Assembly (NCBI GenBank): GCA_963726825.1
Contig: CAVSDT010000001.1
Location: forward strand, 1,054,001 to 1,118,000
Reading direction: 5' to 3'
From: DATLGB01 sp963726825
Lineage (GTDB): Bacteria; Actinomycetota; Thermoleophilia; Solirubrobacterales; Solirubrobacteraceae
DNA: 64,000 bases
This document shows, in pieces, positions 1 through 9,208 of this stretch. The translations under genes and the position numbers were made by a program. The first letter of the stretch is position 1. Each line of letters starts with the position of its first letter. Under the pieces are notes generated by a model, which was given only the letters and a program-made list of their open reading frames with translations, did no database searches and was not told the DNA's origin.

Positions 1-1092
1 ACGCTGCTCGCCGCGGTGCAGATCCTCGTCTACGTGCTCGGCCAGATCCCCGCCGGGCTGCTCGCCGACCGGATCGGCCCGCGCCGCACGATCGCGATCG
101 GCCTGACGATCATGGCCGTCGGCGAGGGGGTCTTCGCGCTGTCGACGACCCTCGCCCCGTCCGTCCTCGGCCGCGTCCTGATCGGGGCGGGCGACGCGAC
201 GATCTTCCTCAGCGTCCTGCGCGTCGCCGCGTCGTGGTTCCCGCGCCGCCAGTTCGGCTTCGTGACCGCCCTGACCGCCTCCATGGGCTGCCTCGGCCAG
301 CTCGCCACCACGCTCCCGCTGACGTTCGCGCTCGGCGCCTTCGGCTGGACCTCCACGTTCGGCGCCGGCGCGCTGCTGACGCTCGTCGTCGCCGTCGTCA
401 TCCTCTCGGCCGTGCGGGAGCGCCCGCCGGGCGTCCGGGCCCCGCAGCGTCACGAGCATCCCCCCGTGCTCGCCGGTCTGCGCGCGGCGTGGGCGAAGCC
501 GACCACCCGCACCGGCTGCCTGATCCACTTCGCGCTGATGACCCCGTTCGGCGCGCTCAGCACCCTGTGGGGGCACCCGTACCTCGTCGAGGTCGCGGAC
601 GTCTCGGACGCGACCGCGAGCGCCATCCTCCTCGTCGCCGTCGCGGCGTCGGGCGTCGCCGCCCCGGCCATCGGCCTGCTCGCCGCCCGCCGGCGCGACC
701 TGCGTCAGACGGCGGTCGTCGCCATCAGCGGGGCGATCACCGCGGCGCTGGTCGTCCTCCTCGTCACCGCCGGCAGCGCTCCGCCGGTCGTGCTCGCCGC
801 CGCCCTCGCCGTCACCGCCGTCGGCATGTCCGGGTCGATGCTCGGCTTCGACGCCGGCCGCGAGGGCGACGACGGCCACAACTCCGCCGCCATCGCCGCG
901 CTGGTCAACCTCGGCGGCTGGTCGGGCACCGTCGCGCTCCAGGTCGGGCTCGCCGCCTCGCACGGCATCAGCGTCTCGCGGTGGATGCTGCTGCCGCTGA
1001 TCGTGATGTCGGCGGGCGCGACGATCGCGCTCGTGCGCCGGGGCGACGCGCGCGCGGGTCGCCGCGTCCGCCCCCGCCTCGTCACCGCCTGA
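1..1092 (+). CDS. MFS transporter (5' truncated by window edge)
   Basis: Integral membrane protein of the major facilitator superfamily, probably a secondary exporter or uptake carrier of unknown substrate. The frame is open from base 1 (codons for TLLAAVQ precede the first internal GTG at 16), so the true start lies upstream of the window. The visible 363 codons contain about ten hydrophobic helices. The loop LADRIGPRRT at the start is the family motif A (G-x-x-x-D-R-x-G-R-R), normally between helices 2 and 3, so roughly the first two helices are missing. The gene ends 29 bp before the nucleoside hydrolase on the same strand and may be co-transcribed with it. The family call is firm; the substrate is unknown. 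Confidence 0.9.
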   Translation, partial: TLLAAVQILVYVLGQIPAGLLADRIGPRRTIAIGLTIMAVGEGVFALSTTLAPSVLGRVLIGAGDATIFLSVLRVAASWFPRRQFGFVTALTASMGCLGQLATTLPLTFALGAFGWTSTFGAGALLTLVVAVVILSAVRERPPGVRAPQRHEHPPVLAGLRAAWAKPTTRTGCLIHFALMTPFGALSTLWGHPYLVEVADVSDATASAILLVAVAASGVAAPAIGLLAARRRDLRQTAVVAISGAITAALVVLLVTAGSAPPVVLAAALAVTAVGMSGSMLGFDAGREGDDGHNSAAIAALVNLGGWSGTVALQVGLAASHGISVSRWMLLPLIVMSAGATIALVRRGDARAGRRVRPRLVTA

Positions 1093-1121
1093 CCCCAAGG
1101 CGGGCCGGGTACGACGCCGGG

Positions 1122-2069
1122 GTGCCACCGACCCCCGTCATCGTCGACTGCGACCCCGGCCACGACGACATGGTCGCGATCCTGCTCGCCGCCGCCCACC
1201 CGGCGATCGACCTGCTCGCGATCACGACGGTCGCGGGCAACGGCAGCCTCGAGGCGACGACCCGCAACGCACGCGCGGTCTGCGAGCTGGGGGGCATCAC
1301 CGAAGTCCCGATCGCCGCGGGGGCGCCACAGCCGCTCGTGGGCACCCACGCCGCCGCGGTCGACATCCACGGCGAGTCCGCGCTCGACGGCGCCGACCTG
1401 CCCTCCGGCGACGCCGTGCCGCTCGCCGCCGAGCACGCCGTCGACCTGATGGCGCGCCTCATCGCGACCCACCCGGAGCCGGTGACGCTGTGCCCGCTCG
1501 GCCCGGTGACGAACGTCGCGCTGCTGCTCTCCCTCCATCCCGAGCTGGTCCCGCGGATCCGCGAGATCTCCCTCATGGGCGGGACGATGGGGGAGGGCAA
1601 CCGCCACCCCGTCGCCGAGTTCAACGTCTGGGCGGACCCCGAGGCGCTGCAGGTCGTGCTCGACAGCGGTGTGCCGACGACGCTGTGCGGGCTCGACGTC
1701 ACCCACCAGGCGCTGGCGACGCCGGCGGTGCTCGAGCGGCTCGCGGCGCAGGGGACCGAGCTCGCCCGCACCGTCGGCGAGCTGCTCGTCTTCTTCCGCG
1801 ACGCCTACCGGACGACGTTCGACCTCCCCGATCCGCCGTTGCACGACCCGGTCGCGATCGCCCGCGTGATCGACCCGGCGATCGTGACGACCATCAGCGC
1901 CAACGTCGTGGTCGAGACGAGCGGCACCTACACCCGCGGCGCGACCGTCGTGGACCGCCACGGCGTGACGGACCGTCCCGTCAACGCGCAGGTGGCCGTC
2001 GGGCTCGACGTCGAGGCGTTCTGGGCCCTGGTCCTGGACGCGATCGCGCATCTGGGCGCCACGACCTAG
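1122..2069 (+). CDS. Nucleoside hydrolase (IunH/RihA-like)
   Basis: Inosine-uridine preferring nucleoside N-ribohydrolase family, which splits ribonucleosides into base and ribose in the cytoplasm for purine/pyrimidine salvage. The N-terminal VDCDPGHDD stretch is the family calcium-binding DxDxxxDD signature. The protein is 315 aa, the usual length. A GTG start at 1122 is chosen because the motif begins about seven residues later, as expected; the open frame continues far upstream but reads Arg/Pro-rich antisense-like sequence. It follows the MFS gene by 29 bp. Its TAG stop overlaps the stop of the converging gene in a shared CTAG. Whether it prefers purine or pyrimidine nucleosides cannot be read from the sequence. 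Confidence 0.93.
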   Translation: MPPTPVIVDCDPGHDDMVAILLAAAHPAIDLLAITTVAGNGSLEATTRNARAVCELGGITEVPIAAGAPQPLVGTHAAAVDIHGESALDGADLPSGDAVPLAAEHAVDLMARLIATHPEPVTLCPLGPVTNVALLLSLHPELVPRIREISLMGGTMGEGNRHPVAEFNVWADPEALQVVLDSGVPTTLCGLDVTHQALATPAVLERLAAQGTELARTVGELLVFFRDAYRTTFDLPDPPLHDPVAIARVIDPAIVTTISANVVVETSGTYTRGATVVDRHGVTDRPVNAQVAVGLDVEAFWALVLDAIAHLGATT

Positions 2070-2725
2070 TCCCCGCCCGCCGCCGTCAGCGCCTCCAGTC
2101 GCCTTCGGGCGAGATGGCGCAGGTCGGGCCCGCCGTCGGAGCAGTGGCGCCGCGACGGGCCGAGCGCCGTCGCGAGCAGCGCTGCCGCGTCCTCCAGCGC
2201 CAGCGGCGCCGCGCCGTCCATGTCGCCGTCGGGGCGCAGCAGCCCGAACCGGGTGCGCCGGCCACCGAAGACGCCGACGGCGAGCACGTGCGGCTGCGGG
2301 CCGTCGAAGGCGATGAACGCGAGCCGTTCGCCCCCGTCGCGCACCCCGGTCGCGCCCGCCGGCACCGCCCCGCCCAGGTCGGCCGCCCACGGCGGCGAGA
2401 GCTGCTCCTCGTCCGCCCGGAGGTTCACGAGGGCGGCCGCGTCGGGACAGGCGAGCGTCCACGCCAGCGCATGGAGCGCAGCGGTCGCGACGCTCGTCGG
2501 TTCCTCCCACTCGATCGCGAGCGCGACCCGGCCGGCGTCCTCCGGTGACCAGGCGCAGGCGAGGTCGGACACGACCCGCTCGGCGCTCAGCGCGTCAGGA
2601 CAGCCGGCGACGAGCGGGATCAGCGCGCGGGCGACGGCGCCGGCGCTCGTCCGCAGGTCGGCGGGATCGAAGTCGGGGACGTCGGCGACGTGGTGGGTGG
2701 CGCGGCGGCGGGCGGTGCGGTCCAT
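2066..2725 (-). CDS. Hypothetical protein (219 aa), DUF4192-like
   Basis: Soluble 219-aa protein with an N-terminal helical section (PADLRTSAGAVARALIPLVA) and an Ala-rich body of the kind ALHALAWTLACPDAAALVNL, in keeping with a helical repeat or DUF4192-type fold. I do not recognise a catalytic motif. Codon usage is like its neighbours and it lies opposite no better candidate, so it is probably real. An AAGGAGG-like stretch lies immediately before ATG 2725, unusually close to the start. Its stop shares the CTAG tetranucleotide at 2066-2069 with the nucleoside hydrolase. Function unknown. Confidence 0.7.
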   Translation of the reverse strand: MDRTARRRATHHVADVPDFDPADLRTSAGAVARALIPLVAGCPDALSAERVVSDLACAWSPEDAGRVALAIEWEEPTSVATAALHALAWTLACPDAAALVNLRADEEQLSPPWAADLGGAVPAGATGVRDGGERLAFIAFDGPQPHVLAVGVFGGRRTRFGLLRPDGDMDGAAPLALEDAAALLATALGPSRRHCSDGGPDLRHLARRRLEALTAAGGD

Positions 2726-2743
2726 GCCCTCCTTACCCGTGGG

Positions 2744-2760
2744 CGGGGCGAGATTCGCCC
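2744..2760 (-). terminator. Perfect 7-bp hairpin downstream of the giant exported protein
   Basis: GGGGCGA - GAT - TCGCCCC is a perfect 7-bp stem with a 3-nt loop. It starts four bases after the stop codon of the 1477-aa gene on the minus strand and lies before the start of the next gene. No T tract follows, as is common in GC-rich actinobacteria, so this is a candidate intrinsic-like terminator or 3' end stabiliser only. Confidence 0.4.
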
Positions 2761-2764
2761 CCCT

Positions 2765-5700
2765 CTACCTCCGCGCCTTGCGCTTCTTGGGCTTTGACGT
2801 GGCCCTGCCGCAGCGGATCTTCTTCTTGGTGACCTTGCACCGCGTAAGTGCGCGGAAGGCGGTCGGCGGCTTGCGCCGGGCCCGGAAGCGCCCGCCGGCC
2901 GCCGGCCGGCTCTGGCGCATCGAGTCCACGGCGCGCACGTAGGCGCGGCCCGACTGCCAGGCGGGCACCGCGAGCGTGGCCCGTCGCCGGCGCGTGGCGG
3001 CGAACACCGTCCCCCCGCCGGAGGTCCGCAGCACGACCTGATAGCGGCGCGCGCCCTTCACGCCCCGCCAGCTGACCCGGACCTTGGCGCCGCGCTTGAC
3101 CCGGATGCGCCGGGGCGCGCGCAGCATGATCGAGGGTGGCCGGAAGCTGGCGATCGTCTTGCGCTCGGCGGGGATCCCCGACAGCTCGAACTGCGCCTCG
3201 ACGCGGCGTGTCCCGCCACCGGGCGCCGGGTGGAAGCGCAGCCGGCCCCTGCCGCCGCCGTCGACCACGCCGATCTCCCGGGCCGCCCCGCCCGGCTGGA
3301 CCTCGCGGAACACCACGCGCTGGGCCTCGCGACGGCGGACCACGTACTCGAGTACCCGGTTGCCGCCCTTCCCCGAGACCCGCCCCGACACCTTGGCCGC
3401 CGGCTGGTCCGTGGCGCGCGCGAGCCCCGTGACCGCCGAGCCCGGCAGCGGCTGCACCACGTACCGGCCGGGCCGGGCGTCCTGCAGGCCGACGACCGTG
3501 AAGGGCTTCGCGTACTCGTTGCCCTTGAAGCGCAGCACGCGGATGTTCCCGTCCGGCGTGTAGGAGAGCTCCTTGTCCGCCGGCGCGTCGAGGGTCTGCC
3601 CGCCGGGGCCCGTGACGCGGATCCCCGGCGCGGCCTCACGGCCGTAGAGCTTCAGCAGCGGTGCCGGCTCACCCGCCTTGACCTCCATCGGGTACCCGGC
3701 CGTCCCGCCGTGGGGGACTGCCGCGGACGAGGGTCGCACCACGATCCTGAACGGCGACCACCGGCAGCCGTCGAGCGGCCAGATGAAGGGGTCGTCGAGC
3801 CGGCGCCACTGGACGCCGCCGCCGACCGAGACGGGACCGACGTCGATGCACGCGCCCGCCCCGCCCTGCCGGTCGGGCCCGTGCGAGACGTTGGCCACGG
3901 CGCCGCCGCAGATGTCGTCGGAGTCGAACAGGCAGGCGTGGAGGTCGCCGTGGAAGTTGTAGAGCGCCCGCTCGATGTCCAACGACCCGCGCACCCCACC
4001 ACGGATCTGGATGATCTCGATGAGGTTGACGTCGAAACCGCCGCCCACGTCGATGAAGCCCGGTTGCTCGTAGAGCAGGTGGGCCTTGGCGAGCTGGAAG
4101 CTGAGGTCGGTCTCGGGGATGCGCAGCCCCACCCGCCCCGTCACGCCGATCGCCGTCCGTGTGATGGGGATGCCGTAGAGATCGGCCGGGAAGTCGTCGC
4201 CGACCTCGCGGCGATCGAGCACGAACGGCGTCTGCGAGGTCGGGAAGGCGATGACGACCCGGCCGTCGATCTGCACCACCTCGACCGCCGTGACGCCCAC
4301 GTTGCCGAACATCCGGGTCGGTCCCGTGCCGATGCCGAACCCGATCCGGTTCATGTTCACGGCCGGGAACAGCGGGATGCCCGGGCCGGGGAACTGCAGG
4401 GTGGCGCCGGCGAAGGCGAGCCTGCCGCCCTTGAGGGTCACATGGCCGTTGGGCGGGGCCATGTCGAGGCAGACCTTGCCGACCAGGCACGCCTTCCCCT
4501 GGCCGTCCCACTGGTCCTGGGCGCCGTCGTAGGCGATCCGGAAGCCCTTGACCGACAGCGCACCGACGTCGGCGTCCAGCGGTCCGAGGCTCGCCCGGTC
4601 GACGATCACCCGGTCCGGGGTCGCGCGGAGCTCCACGTCGACGTTGACCGGCAGGCCACCGCGGGTGATCACGCTCGGCAGCGCCACCTTCGCCCGCACC
4701 CGCGCGTTGGAGCGCTGCAGGTTCACGTTCCAGTCCCCCGTGATCGGCAGGCCGCCCGGCTTGGGGAGGTTCGCGGGTTTGGGCACGACGCCGAGCGGGA
4801 TGTCCTCCTTCCTGGGGTCCAGCTTGAGGTTGAAGCCGCCCTTCGGCGCGAAGTCGGTCCCGGCCACGGGCAGCGACGCCTTGCGGGCGATGAGCGCGTC
4901 GGCCTGGGGCAGGACGACGAGGCTGGACCCCGTGCCGGGGTCGACCGGGAACCGGTCGTTGAGCAGCGCCGTGTCGGCGGTCGCGTACCCGTCGCTGAGC
5001 TTGAATGCGGCGCTCATCGCCCCCGTGTCGGTCTCCTTGAGGCGCACTCGGTCCGCGAGCGCCCGAATGGCGCCCGTCTCGGAGGCGGGGACGCCGCCGA
5101 GCGCCTCGATCGGCTTGAAGCACCCGCTCAGCTTCTGCTTGCCGGTGAAGATCTGCGTCGGCGCGCATCCGCCCTGCCCGGTGAGCGCGGCCGCGCTGCC
5201 GGTGGCGAACACCGGCGGGGTCTTGCGGGAGCGCAAGCCCCTGGCGGCCTTGCCGTCGTCGCCCTTCTCCGACAGCGCGGGCGTCGTGAAGCTGCGGCTG
5301 AAGGTCTGCGTCCCTCCCGGGCCCTCCGCCGTGACCGTCGCCGTGAACGACCGGTCGGGCAGCCGGAGGCGGATGCTGCGGTCCAGCCTCCCGCCCTGAC
5401 GCTCCACAACGATGTCGGGCTCGTCCGCGCTCCCGAACCGCCACCGTAGGCGGGTGGCCGTATCGGCCGCGCCGGGCGAGGTCGTGGCGCTCGCCCCCGC
5501 GGAGCGCAACGTGAGGACGACCGCCTGCCCGCGCTTGATCGGCCGGGCCAGCTCGATGGCGCTCGGGGCCGCGGGCTTGGGCGGCGGCGGTGGCAGCGGC
5601 GGGACCACCACCGTCCCCGCTCCCGGATCGCTCCCGGGGGTGTCGGACAGCGGGAGGTACAGCGACGCGTAGACGCGGAGGTTGCCGTCGCCGCCCTCGA

Positions 5701-7198
5701 GCGCGTCGGCCTGGGCCCAGACGACCACGCCCTCGCCGCGGGCGTTCATCGCCACCCGCGGACCGGTGTTCAGCTTCGTCGCGGTGTCGGCTTCGAGGTC
5801 GCAGGGATCGTCGGCGGCCGTGTCGCAGGGCTCGGAGACGGCGGCGGGGGCGCCGGTCCGCGTGCTGCCGTCGGCCAGGCGCACGGTGGCCGGGCCGTCG
5901 AACTTGGCACCGTGCTCGGCGGGGCGGATCGCCGCCTGGACGGTCTCGAGCCCGTCGAGGATCCCCCTGCGCTGGAACACGCCGATTGCCGTGCCTGCGC
6001 CGTCGGTGGCGAGCCACGGCCGGGTGGCGTTGCGCTCCTCCTCCACGACCGGGTTGCCCTCGGCGGGCGCGGAGAACCCGCTCCCCGGCTGCGAGTAGTG
6101 GCTCTTCAGCGCGACGCCCGTGCTCCACAGCGCCAGCCCGTTGTTGGAGGAGTCGATCGCGAACGCTGCGGTGCGGCGCCCGCCGCGGAAGAGCTGATCG
6201 TTGTTGACCTTCTCCACGCCGTCCTCGACGAAGACGTTCTGGTTGACGGCGTAGAGCGTGGCGTTCGCGCCGTCGACGACCGACCAGCCCAAGAGCGAGC
6301 CGCCCGGCGCGCCTCCATCGCGCAAGACGGCTTGGAGGTTGCCGGGGGCCGTCGTGCTGTAGCGCGTCGGCGGCGCGGCCTGCCAGTTCGTGTCGAGGGT
6401 GGACCAGCCCGCGCGGTAGACGTAGTAGAGGTCGTCGCTGCCGGGGTTGTCCGCGGGGTTCCTGGAGGCGAACACGACGCGGCGGTTGCCCGCCTCGTCG
6501 ACGCCGATCGCCGGGTCCGTCTCGGCGTAGAGGGTCGGGATCTCGTTGGTGCCGAAGCCGAACGGGTGCGCCACGACCTGGCGACCGGATCCCCATGCAC
6601 CGCGCTCGCCCGCAGTCCGGATGGTCGACTGGATGATCGAGCTCGTCGACACCGACGACGCTCCGCCGCCGCTCTGCGTCGCGGAGCGGAAGACGGCGGT
6701 GGCCACCCCCCGACCGTCGATGCCGACGTCCGGTGACGCGGAGGCGCGCCCTGGCGTGACGAGCTGCTCTACGCCGAAGCTTCCGTCGTACGGCTTGTAG
6801 GCCGAGTAGACGAAGTTGTCGTCGGCCTCCCACACCACCACGGCGTCACCACGCCGGTTCATCTTCAGCCGGATCCACGGCCGGGCGTTGCGTGCCGCGC
6901 TCGACACGTAGGTGCCGGCCGTCTCCGCCGGCGTGCTCGGCACCGCGAAGTTCTGTCCCGGCCCGCGCGTGGCGACCTGCACGCGGTCCCGGTTCGTCAC
7001 GGGGTCGTGGTAGAGCCACGCGACCACAGCGGTGCCGTCGTCGGCGATCGCCACCTGTGGCACCTGGCCGTCGTTCTCCCCCGCGGAGAGCTTCTGGGCG
7101 GGTCGGAACTCCGAGGCCGCCGACGCGTCGCAGACGTGCACGCCGCCCAGCGCAAGCGCAGCCAACAGCACCAGCCGTCGGGCCGATCGAGCTCGCAT
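2765..7198 (-). CDS. Giant exported protein with beta-propeller-like repeats and basic tail (1477 aa)
   Basis: Predicted secreted protein of unknown function. Residues 1-28 form a Sec signal peptide (RSARR, then LVLLAALALGG, then an ASA-type cleavage site). Residues about 45-500 contain at least seven copies of a motif of the form P-x-[VIL]-x-[ILM]-[DN]-x-x-G-x-A-x-V-V-[WF], for example VPQVAIADDGTAVVAW, DPAIGVDEAGNRRVVF and PRVAMNARGEGVVVW, typical of beta-propeller blades. A Pro-rich linker (PPLPPPPPKPAAP) follows, then a long beta-rich middle, and an Ig/FnIII-like C-terminal segment ending in a Lys/Arg-rich tail. No sortase signal or terminal membrane anchor is visible. A GATGAT box lies six bases before the ATG. 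Probably a surface or matrix protein. Confidence 0.85.
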   Translation of the reverse strand: MRARSARRLVLLAALALGGVHVCDASAASEFRPAQKLSAGENDGQVPQVAIADDGTAVVAWLYHDPVTNRDRVQVATRGPGQNFAVPSTPAETAGTYVSSAARNARPWIRLKMNRRGDAVVVWEADDNFVYSAYKPYDGSFGVEQLVTPGRASASPDVGIDGRGVATAVFRSATQSGGGASSVSTSSIIQSTIRTAGERGAWGSGRQVVAHPFGFGTNEIPTLYAETDPAIGVDEAGNRRVVFASRNPADNPGSDDLYYVYRAGWSTLDTNWQAAPPTRYSTTAPGNLQAVLRDGGAPGGSLLGWSVVDGANATLYAVNQNVFVEDGVEKVNNDQLFRGGRRTAAFAIDSSNNGLALWSTGVALKSHYSQPGSGFSAPAEGNPVVEEERNATRPWLATDGAGTAIGVFQRRGILDGLETVQAAIRPAEHGAKFDGPATVRLADGSTRTGAPAAVSEPCDTAADDPCDLEADTATKLNTGPRVAMNARGEGVVVWAQADALEGGDGNLRVYASLYLPLSDTPGSDPGAGTVVVPPLPPPPPKPAAPSAIELARPIKRGQAVVLTLRSAGASATTSPGAADTATRLRWRFGSADEPDIVVERQGGRLDRSIRLRLPDRSFTATVTAEGPGGTQTFSRSFTTPALSEKGDDGKAARGLRSRKTPPVFATGSAAALTGQGGCAPTQIFTGKQKLSGCFKPIEALGGVPASETGAIRALADRVRLKETDTGAMSAAFKLSDGYATADTALLNDRFPVDPGTGSSLVVLPQADALIARKASLPVAGTDFAPKGGFNLKLDPRKEDIPLGVVPKPANLPKPGGLPITGDWNVNLQRSNARVRAKVALPSVITRGGLPVNVDVELRATPDRVIVDRASLGPLDADVGALSVKGFRIAYDGAQDQWDGQGKACLVGKVCLDMAPPNGHVTLKGGRLAFAGATLQFPGPGIPLFPAVNMNRIGFGIGTGPTRMFGNVGVTAVEVVQIDGRVVIAFPTSQTPFVLDRREVGDDFPADLYGIPITRTAIGVTGRVGLRIPETDLSFQLAKAHLLYEQPGFIDVGGGFDVNLIEIIQIRGGVRGSLDIERALYNFHGDLHACLFDSDDICGGAVANVSHGPDRQGGAGACIDVGPVSVGGGVQWRRLDDPFIWPLDGCRWSPFRIVVRPSSAAVPHGGTAGYPMEVKAGEPAPLLKLYGREAAPGIRVTGPGGQTLDAPADKELSYTPDGNIRVLRFKGNEYAKPFTVVGLQDARPGRYVVQPLPGSAVTGLARATDQPAAKVSGRVSGKGGNRVLEYVVRRREAQRVVFREVQPGGAAREIGVVDGGGRGRLRFHPAPGGGTRRVEAQFELSGIPAERKTIASFRPPSIMLRAPRRIRVKRGAKVRVSWRGVKGARRYQVVLRTSGGGTVFAATRRRRATLAVPAWQSGRAYVRAVDSMRQSRPAAGGRFRARRKPPTAFRALTRCKVTKKKIRCGRATSKPKKRKARR

Positions 7199-7276
7199 GG
7201 GCCGATCATCCCTGCGACGCGACCGGTTGGCAACAGGGTGACCCCCTGCTGCTTCGACGGCCCTCGTGTCGGCGGA

Positions 7277-7735
7277 TCAGCGCCCGAAGCGCCCGACGGC
7301 CTGCTCGGCGCGGGTGACGAGGTCACCCAGCAGCGTGCGCACCTCGCCGAGGCCGGCGCGCAGCTGCGGGTCCCCGATCTCGACGGGCCGCAGCGAGTCC
7401 TGCAGGTCGGCGAGCGTCGCGTCCGCGTTGGCGATGTCGTCCGCCGCCGCCTCGATGAAGCCCTTCACGCCCGTCGACGGGAGCCCCGGCGCGGCGGCGC
7501 CGAACGTCCGGCCCGGGAGCCCGTGGCGCGCGGCGAACTCCGCGTGGGTGCGCTTGGCCCGGCCGTAGGCGGCCTGGGCGGGTCGGAACAGCTCCGCCTC
7601 GAGGCGGTCGCCGCTCTGCTCGTCGAGGCCCTCGTAGGCGTCGCCGAGCGCCGCAAGACCGGCGCCGAGCTCGTCGATCGCCACCGCGATCTCGTCCAAC
7701 AGCTCCTGGCGGGCCTCCTGGGCGACGTAGGACAT
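7277..7735 (-). CDS. Hypothetical all-helical protein (152 aa)
   Basis: Small soluble protein starting MSYVAQEARQELLDEI. It is predicted almost entirely helical, rich in Ala, Glu, Leu and Asp, with no Cys and no catalytic motif; it resembles a helical-bundle protein. The ATG at 7735 is chosen over the longer upstream frame because a TAGGCT -10-like box lies seven bases before it and the upstream frame is the antisense of the neighbouring oxidoreductase. It diverges from that oxidoreductase gene with 48 bp between them. Function unknown. Confidence 0.75.
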   Translation of the reverse strand: MSYVAQEARQELLDEIAVAIDELGAGLAALGDAYEGLDEQSGDRLEAELFRPAQAAYGRAKRTHAEFAARHGLPGRTFGAAAPGLPSTGVKGFIEAAADDIANADATLADLQDSLRPVEIGDPQLRAGLGEVRTLLGDLVTRAEQAVGRFGR

Positions 7736-7783
7736 GCTCGCCAGCCTACGGCGCGTATCGTCGCGGAGCGCGAGACTGCCCGC

Positions 7784-9208
7784 ATGACGCCGCCCTGGCC
7801 GACCACCGCACCGACCCGCGCCGAGCTGGCGACGTTCGCCGACGCCGAGCCGCGCTCGTTCTGGACCCGCGAGCCGCTGGACGCGCTGCCGGTCCTGCGG
7901 GGCGTGCAGGACGCCGACCTCTGCATCGTCGGCGGCGGCTTCACGGGGCTCTGGGCCGCGCTGCACGCCAAGGCCGACGACCCGGCGCGCGACGTGGTCC
8001 TCGTCGAGGCCGAGAGCGCGGGCTTCGGCGCGAGCGGTCGCAACGGCGGCTTCCTCGTCTCCTCCCTCACCCACGGGCTCGCCAACGGCCTGGCCCGCTT
8101 CGGCCCCGAGATGGAGACGCTCGAGCGCCTCGGGACGGAGAACTACGACGGCCTGCGCGCCGACCTGCAGCGCCACGGCATCGACTGCGACTTCCAGCCG
8201 ACGGGCGAGCTGACCGTCCTGCTCGAGCCGCACGAGCTCGAGTGGCTCGACGAGGAGGCGGAGCTGCTGCGGCGCTTCGGGCACACGGTCGAGGTCTTCC
8301 CGGACGCCGCGGCGATGCAGGCCGAGGTCGCCTCCCCGACCTACCAGGCCGGCCTGTGCCAGACCGACGGCGCGGCGATCGTCGACCCGGGCAAGCTCGT
8401 CGCCGGGCTGCGTGCGGCGGCGCTGGGCGCGGGCGTGCGGATGTTCGAGCACTCACCCGTGAGCGCCATGCGGCGGGAGGGCGACGCGGTCGACGTGTTC
8501 GCCTCCCAGGGCCGGGTCCGCGCGCGCAGGGTCCTGCTCGCCACGAGCGCGCACCGCTCCCTGCTGCCGTCCGTCCGCCACCGCGTGCTCGCGGTCTACG
8601 ACTACGTCCTCGTCTCCGAGCCGCTGAGCGCCGCGCAGCTCGCGTCGATCGGGTGGTCGCGCCGGCAGGGGATCGGCGACGCGGCCAACCGCTTCCACTA
8701 CTACCGGCTGACCGCGGACAACCGGATCCTGTGGGGCGGCTACGACGCGATCTACCGCTTCGGCGGGCGCGTCGGGCCGCAGCACGACGAGTCCGCCGCG
8801 GTGTTCGGCCGGCTCGCGCAGCACTTCTTCACGACGTTCCCGCAGCTGCGCGGCCTCCGCTTCACCCACCGCTGGGGCGGGGCGATCGACACCTGCAGCC
8901 GCTTCTCCGTCTTCTTCGGGACCGCGCACGGCGGCCGCGTCTCGCACGCCACGGGCTACACGGGGCTCGGGGTCGGCGCGGCGCGCTTCGGCGCGCGGGT
9001 CGCGCTCGACCTCGTCGACGGCCGCGACACGGAGGCGACGCGGCTGCGCTACGTCCGCGCCAAGCCGGTGCCGTTCCCACCCGAGCCGCTGCGCTACGCC
9101 GTGGTGCAGGCCACGCGCAACCGGCTCGCCGCCGCGGACGAGGCGGGCGGGCGCCGCGGCGCCTGGCTGCGGACGCTCGACCGGCTCGGCCTCGGCTTCG
9201 ACTCCTAG
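7784..9208 (+). CDS. FAD-dependent oxidoreductase (DAO/glycine oxidase-like)
   Basis: Flavoprotein of the D-amino-acid oxidase superfamily, 474 aa, probably oxidising the C-N bond of an amine or amino acid. The dinucleotide-binding motif DADLCIVGGGFTGLWAAL lies at residues about 45-62, followed by the acidic ribose-binding residue in VVLVEAE. The ASGRNGGF motif near residue 86 is typical of the gamma-glutamylputrescine oxidase/PuuB-like branch of the family. The C-terminal HATGYTGLGVGAARFGARVALDL segment supplies the second FAD contact. Start ATG 7784 follows a GAGACT box by six bases. It converges on the SGNH gene with a shared CTAG stop. The substrate is not resolved. Confidence 0.9.
   Translation: MTPPWPTTAPTRAELATFADAEPRSFWTREPLDALPVLRGVQDADLCIVGGGFTGLWAALHAKADDPARDVVLVEAESAGFGASGRNGGFLVSSLTHGLANGLARFGPEMETLERLGTENYDGLRADLQRHGIDCDFQPTGELTVLLEPHELEWLDEEAELLRRFGHTVEVFPDAAAMQAEVASPTYQAGLCQTDGAAIVDPGKLVAGLRAAALGAGVRMFEHSPVSAMRREGDAVDVFASQGRVRARRVLLATSAHRSLLPSVRHRVLAVYDYVLVSEPLSAAQLASIGWSRRQGIGDAANRFHYYRLTADNRILWGGYDAIYRFGGRVGPQHDESAAVFGRLAQHFFTTFPQLRGLRFTHRWGGAIDTCSRFSVFFGTAHGGRVSHATGYTGLGVGAARFGARVALDLVDGRDTEATRLRYVRAKPVPFPPEPLRYAVVQATRNRLAAADEAGGRRGAWLRTLDRLGLGFDS

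Noticed and set aside
3230..5449. 739-codon frame antisense to the giant exported protein
   Set aside because: It is rich in His, Arg and Asp in the pattern typical of antisense frames in very GC-rich genes and has no domain. The opposite strand has a signal peptide and repeats.
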